A stretch of 64,000 nucleotides of DNA from DASTBU01 sp035711845 (GTDB taxonomy: Bacteria > Acidobacteriota > Vicinamibacteria > Vicinamibacterales > 2-12-FULL-66-21). Below are positions 62,945 to 64,000 of this stretch, one piece after another. The stretch covers positions 1-64,000 of the forward strand of contig DASTBU010000062.1 in NCBI GenBank assembly GCA_035711845.1. Direction: 5' to 3'. A model generated the notes under the pieces. It was not told where the DNA came from. It saw only the letters and a program-made list of their open reading frames with translations, and ran no database searches. The position numbers were made by a program, and so were the translations under genes. The first letter of the stretch is position 1; each line of letters begins with the position of its first letter.

Positions 62945-63577
62945 TCAAGTTCGATCATTTTGCGGCGAGCGGAACCTTCGCACTACGGCACGCTGCCGCT
63001 CCACTCCAAAAATACTTTCCACACCCGCCTGCTCGAGCTGACGGCGGAGCACGGTGAGCCCCTGATACAGGCGGGTCTTGACGGTGCTCAGCGGACAGCC
63101 CTGGAGATCCGCAATCTCCTGAAACGTGAGGCCGTGGTACTCCTTCAGGATGATCGCGGTCCGCTGTTCCTCGGGGAGCATCGACATGGCCGTGGCCACC
63201 GCACGTCCCAGTTCCTTCCGCGATACCAGATCCTCGATCGACTCGGCGGGGGTGCTTTCCGTCGCGAGCTCGATCAGGTCGATCCCTTCGGGCGCCTGCG
63301 CGAACGGCGCCCGCCGCTGGCGGCGCATCCAGTCGCGACATAGGTTGAGCGTAATCCGGTAGAGCCAGGAAGAGAACTTCGCCTGACCCTTGAAGCCGTG
63401 GAGGCTCCGGAAGGCCCGCAGAAAGGCGTCCTGTGCAACGTCGCGCGCATCTTCCTCGCGTCCGATGACCCGATAGGCGAGCGCATAGATAGGGCGCTCC
63501 CAGCGCAGCACGAGCTGGTTGAAGCTGTCGAGATCGCCCCCTCGCGAGCGGGCGACCAGCTCTTCGTCGGTTGTCAT
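62945..63577 (-). CDS. ECF-type RNA polymerase sigma factor
   Basis: The 210-residue protein has sigma2 at about 20-90 (RWERPIYALAYRVIGREEDA, DVAQDAFLRAFRSL) and sigma4 at about 135-190 (LPEEQRTAIILKEYHGLTFQ, STVKTRLYQGLTVLRRQL). Length is typical of RpoE-like sigma factors. With the downstream membrane anti-sigma factor it forms a standard envelope-sensing pair. The divergent gene at 63735 might be a target, but no ECF-type promoter was recognised. Confidence 0.92.
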   Translation of the reverse strand: MTTDEELVARSRGGDLDSFNQLVLRWERPIYALAYRVIGREEDARDVAQDAFLRAFRSLHGFKGQAKFSSWLYRITLNLCRDWMRRQRRAPFAQAPEGIDLIELATESTPAESIEDLVSRKELGRAVATAMSMLPEEQRTAIILKEYHGLTFQEIADLQGCPLSTVKTRLYQGLTVLRRQLEQAGVESIFGVERQRAVVRRFRSPQNDRT

Positions 63578-63688
63578 CGAAGACGTTCGTCGGGGGCGCC
63601 CTCTGCCAGTAACAGAGCGCCCGGGCTTCCGTGCCGCCCGCCGTTCACAGATTTAGACGACCGGGCCAGTGCAGCGGTCTGTCGCCAT

Positions 63689-63717
63689 TTTACCTTTTGC
63701 CTTCAACATTTTAGAAT
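63689..63717 (+). promoter_or_regulatory. sigma-70-type promoter for the rightmost gene
   Basis: TTTACC (4 of 6), 17-bp spacer, TAGAAT (5 of 6). Starts about 15 nt before the ATG at 63735. The T-rich stretch also looks like a low-complexity tract, so the match could be partly fortuitous. Confidence 0.4.
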
Positions 63718-63734
63718 GACCGGGCCCCCAGCGC

Positions 63735-64000
63735 ATGAGCCCCACCACACCATTCTCCACCCTGGCCCGCGCCCTTGCGCGCGGGACCCGGCTGGGCGAT
63801 CTGCTGCCGGAACTCCATCGAGAGCTCCTGGCTGCCACGGACGGAACCCGGTCCGTCGTGCTCGAATCAACCGGATCGTCGGGTGGGTACGTCGGCTCTT
63901 CGGGACGCGGGTTTCCAGCACTCGACACGCCGTTGCTGCGAGGCGATGCGGCCCGCGCCCTGACCGAGCTGGCCCGGGCGGGCCCGCGAATCGTCAGCCT
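63735..64000 (+). CDS. N-terminal part of an unidentified protein, possibly a GAF-type sensor, cut by window edge
   Basis: 88 codons are open to the window end, beginning MSPTTPFSTLARALARGTRL. The frame has strong third-position G/C, as in neighbouring genes, and reads GDLLPELHRELLAATDGTRS then VVLESTGSSGGYVGSSGRGF. This resembles the start of GAF-domain sensor proteins or histidine kinases, but too little is present to be sure. It diverges from the ECF sigma gene with 157 bp between starts. The weak ribosome-binding site is a caution. Confidence 0.5.
   Translation, partial: MSPTTPFSTLARALARGTRLGDLLPELHRELLAATDGTRSVVLESTGSSGGYVGSSGRGFPALDTPLLRGDAARALTELARAGPRIVS

Overview
The window is high-GC DNA of a Gram-negative-type bacterium. 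It carries an outer-membrane assembly line (an Omp85/BamA-like protein, a TamB-like protein, a SurA-like protein), a coenzyme-B12-dependent ribonucleotide reductase, HslUV, a sigma-54 regulatory pair, and an orphan MacB-type permease of the acidobacterial ADOP kind. With the many signal peptides ending in A-x-A, this best fits Acidobacteriota, probably class Vicinamibacteria. That assignment is inference from gene style and was not tested by any search. I see no rRNA, tRNA, CRISPR array, insertion sequence, phage or plasmid genes.

Layout. 1-9.8 kb is a purine/ureide catabolic block: urate oxidase, hydroxyisourate hydrolase, OHCU decarboxylase, allantoinase, allantoicase, a tartronate-semialdehyde-type reductase and an uncharacterised HpcH/malate-synthase-like protein. 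Two divergent operons start only 28 bp apart. A VOC protein, an M24 peptidase and a threonine-dehydratase-like enzyme flank them. 10-17 kb holds small accessory genes: an HtrA-like protein that has lost its catalytic triad, a mini LuxR regulator, MOSC, DUF454, an OGFr-domain protein, a GH5-like glycosidase, an SRPBCC protein and a radical SAM enzyme. 17-20.4 kb is nrdJ with a terminator and a probable NrdR-controlled promoter. 20.7-25.8 kb is a lipoprotein, histidine kinase and sigma-54 activator, divergent from a glycine-zipper lipoprotein that has a textbook -24/-12 promoter. 25.9-36 kb is a surface-glycan island: CPBP protease, two GT-C membrane proteins, four GT4 glycosyltransferases and a methyltransferase, mostly with 4-bp overlaps. 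36-46 kb is a minus-strand run: biotin carboxylase, biotin carrier protein, TamB-like, Omp85 with seven POTRA modules, SurA-like. 46-57.6 kb holds a HEAT-repeat protein, an outer-membrane barrel, the ADOP permease, a nucleotidyltransferase pseudogene, the acyl-CoA carboxylase beta subunit, a transaldolase-like enzyme, a FAH-family hydrolase, an FN3 lipoprotein and hslUV. 57.9-64 kb holds a PEGA protein, an APC permease, secreted proteins and an ECF sigma/anti-sigma pair.

How the genes work together. The ureide genes would take urate to allantoin, ureidoglycolate and urea, with glyoxylate feeding towards glycerate. The carboxylase subunits, split between 44 and 52 kb, can together form an acyl-CoA (probably propionyl-CoA) carboxylase. 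The SurA-like, Omp85 and TamB-like proteins would handle outer-membrane protein insertion or lipid transport.

The most unusual feature is not a gene. At least nine intergenic gaps are filled by degenerate tandem arrays with a 7-bp period, in several sequence families (TTCAGCC, GGGACTC/GGTCCCT, CGCACGT, CTTCCAA, GATTGGG). Several of them fold into long hairpins, and in two cases the array supplies the Shine-Dalgarno sequence of the next gene. They resemble the heptanucleotide STRR repeats of cyanobacteria. I know of no description of them in this kind of organism.
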